64,000 nucleotides of DNA from Serinus canaria (taxonomy: Eukaryota > Chordata > Aves > Passeriformes > Fringillidae): contig NC_066316.1 in NCBI RefSeq assembly GCF_022539315.1, forward strand, positions 60,927,994 to 60,991,993, read 5' to 3'. This document shows, in pieces, positions 63,429 to 64,000 of the stretch. The notes under the pieces are model-generated. The model made no database searches and had not been told where the DNA came from. It was given only the letters and a program-made list of their open reading frames with translations. The position numbers and the translations under genes were made by a program. Position 1 is the first letter of the stretch. Each line of letters begins with the position of its first letter.

Positions 63429-64000
63429 GAAGGGGCTTCTTTCCAATTAAGTCAACTTAGAAGCTTTATCTATTGTGTTATAATTCAGGCATTTAAACTG
63501 CATTAGAATGAAGTGCTTTTAAAGCAAGGTTTGTAAATAAAATGTTTTTAGCAGACACACAACAGAGCTAATAATTACTTATTTATAGGAACTTCATTAA
63601 AAAATCTAAAACATTTCCATGTGCATTTTCCATTTACATTTTCATCTTGCCATTTGTTAATACTTTATTTCTTAATAGTTATCTTAGCATTCACCAAAAA
63701 TTCTGCAGAGACCTAAATTGCATTTCTGCTTTCTGTGGAAAAGCAATGATTGGAAAAACAACTTTTTAGCAACTGCTGCTTTCTGAGGGATCTTAGATAT
63801 GTCCTAATAAAAAAAATTGTAAAAATTATTCAATTATTTACATCAAATCATAACCTAATATAGAGCTGAGCAAAAGTTCCCTTTTACTATCTGTCTGTTA
63901 TCTGGCTGAATAACTTGTGCACATGACACTATACTAATGCTATGGAGAGGAGCTTTTTAAAAGTTTTTATTACTTAAAAAACAAATGAAAAACAAGAGCA
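63429..64000. other. Unassigned AT-rich noncoding sequence
   Basis: AT-rich sequence runs to the end of the window with no gene or repeat recognised. Confidence 0.65.

Overview
The window reads as a stretch of bird nuclear genome with no recognisable gene. The organism call rests on repeats. There are four CR1-type LINE fragments, two of them with the octamer-like tail built from ATTCTATG/CATAGAAT that ends avian CR1s. There is also a solo LTR whose body (for example TTCTTATCTCAACC near its 3' part) resembles ERVL-like LTRs known from neoavian and passerine birds. Composition is AT-leaning with scattered GC-rich patches and few CpGs, as expected for bird intergenic or deep intronic DNA. Species, chromosome, and the choice between intergenic and intronic cannot be decided from sequence alone.

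Layout: 1-2.9 kb unassigned; 2.9-3.03 kb CR1 3' end (+); 3.03-7.1 kb unassigned, with a purine-biased block (4.28-4.88 kb) and a 21-A run; 7.10-7.68 kb CR1 (-) with recognisable C-terminal reverse-transcriptase ORF; 7.7-16.9 kb unassigned; 16.91-17.02 kb short CR1-like 3' end (-); 17.0-22.5 kb unassigned, with a GAAA-rich tract; 22.530-22.923 kb solo LTR with perfect 5-bp target-site duplication; 22.9-26.46 kb unassigned; 26.46-27.42 kb CR1 (+), 5' and 3' truncated, with a broken catalytic motif and an internal 22-bp inverted duplication; 27.4-40.8 kb unassigned, with a small CpG-dense patch at 32.05-32.31 kb and a 26-T run; 40.82-41.20 kb GGGAT/GAGAT pentanucleotide array; 41.57-41.76 kb A/C-rich low-complexity tract; then mostly featureless sequence to 64 kb, with a (TA)12 microsatellite and two small hairpins.

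No open frame looks like a gene. The longest (196, 190, 179 and 172 codons) match no family I recognise. About that length is expected by chance in 128 kb of double-stranded frames, and several lie in low-complexity or GC-rich sequence. I found no tRNA, rRNA, CRISPR array or bacterial-style operon, and I see no evidence of a new multi-gene system. The most informative observations are mutational: the template-switch-like hairpin inside the CR1, the clean solo-LTR footprint, and the long G-rich pentamer array that changes from GGGAT to GAGAT units.
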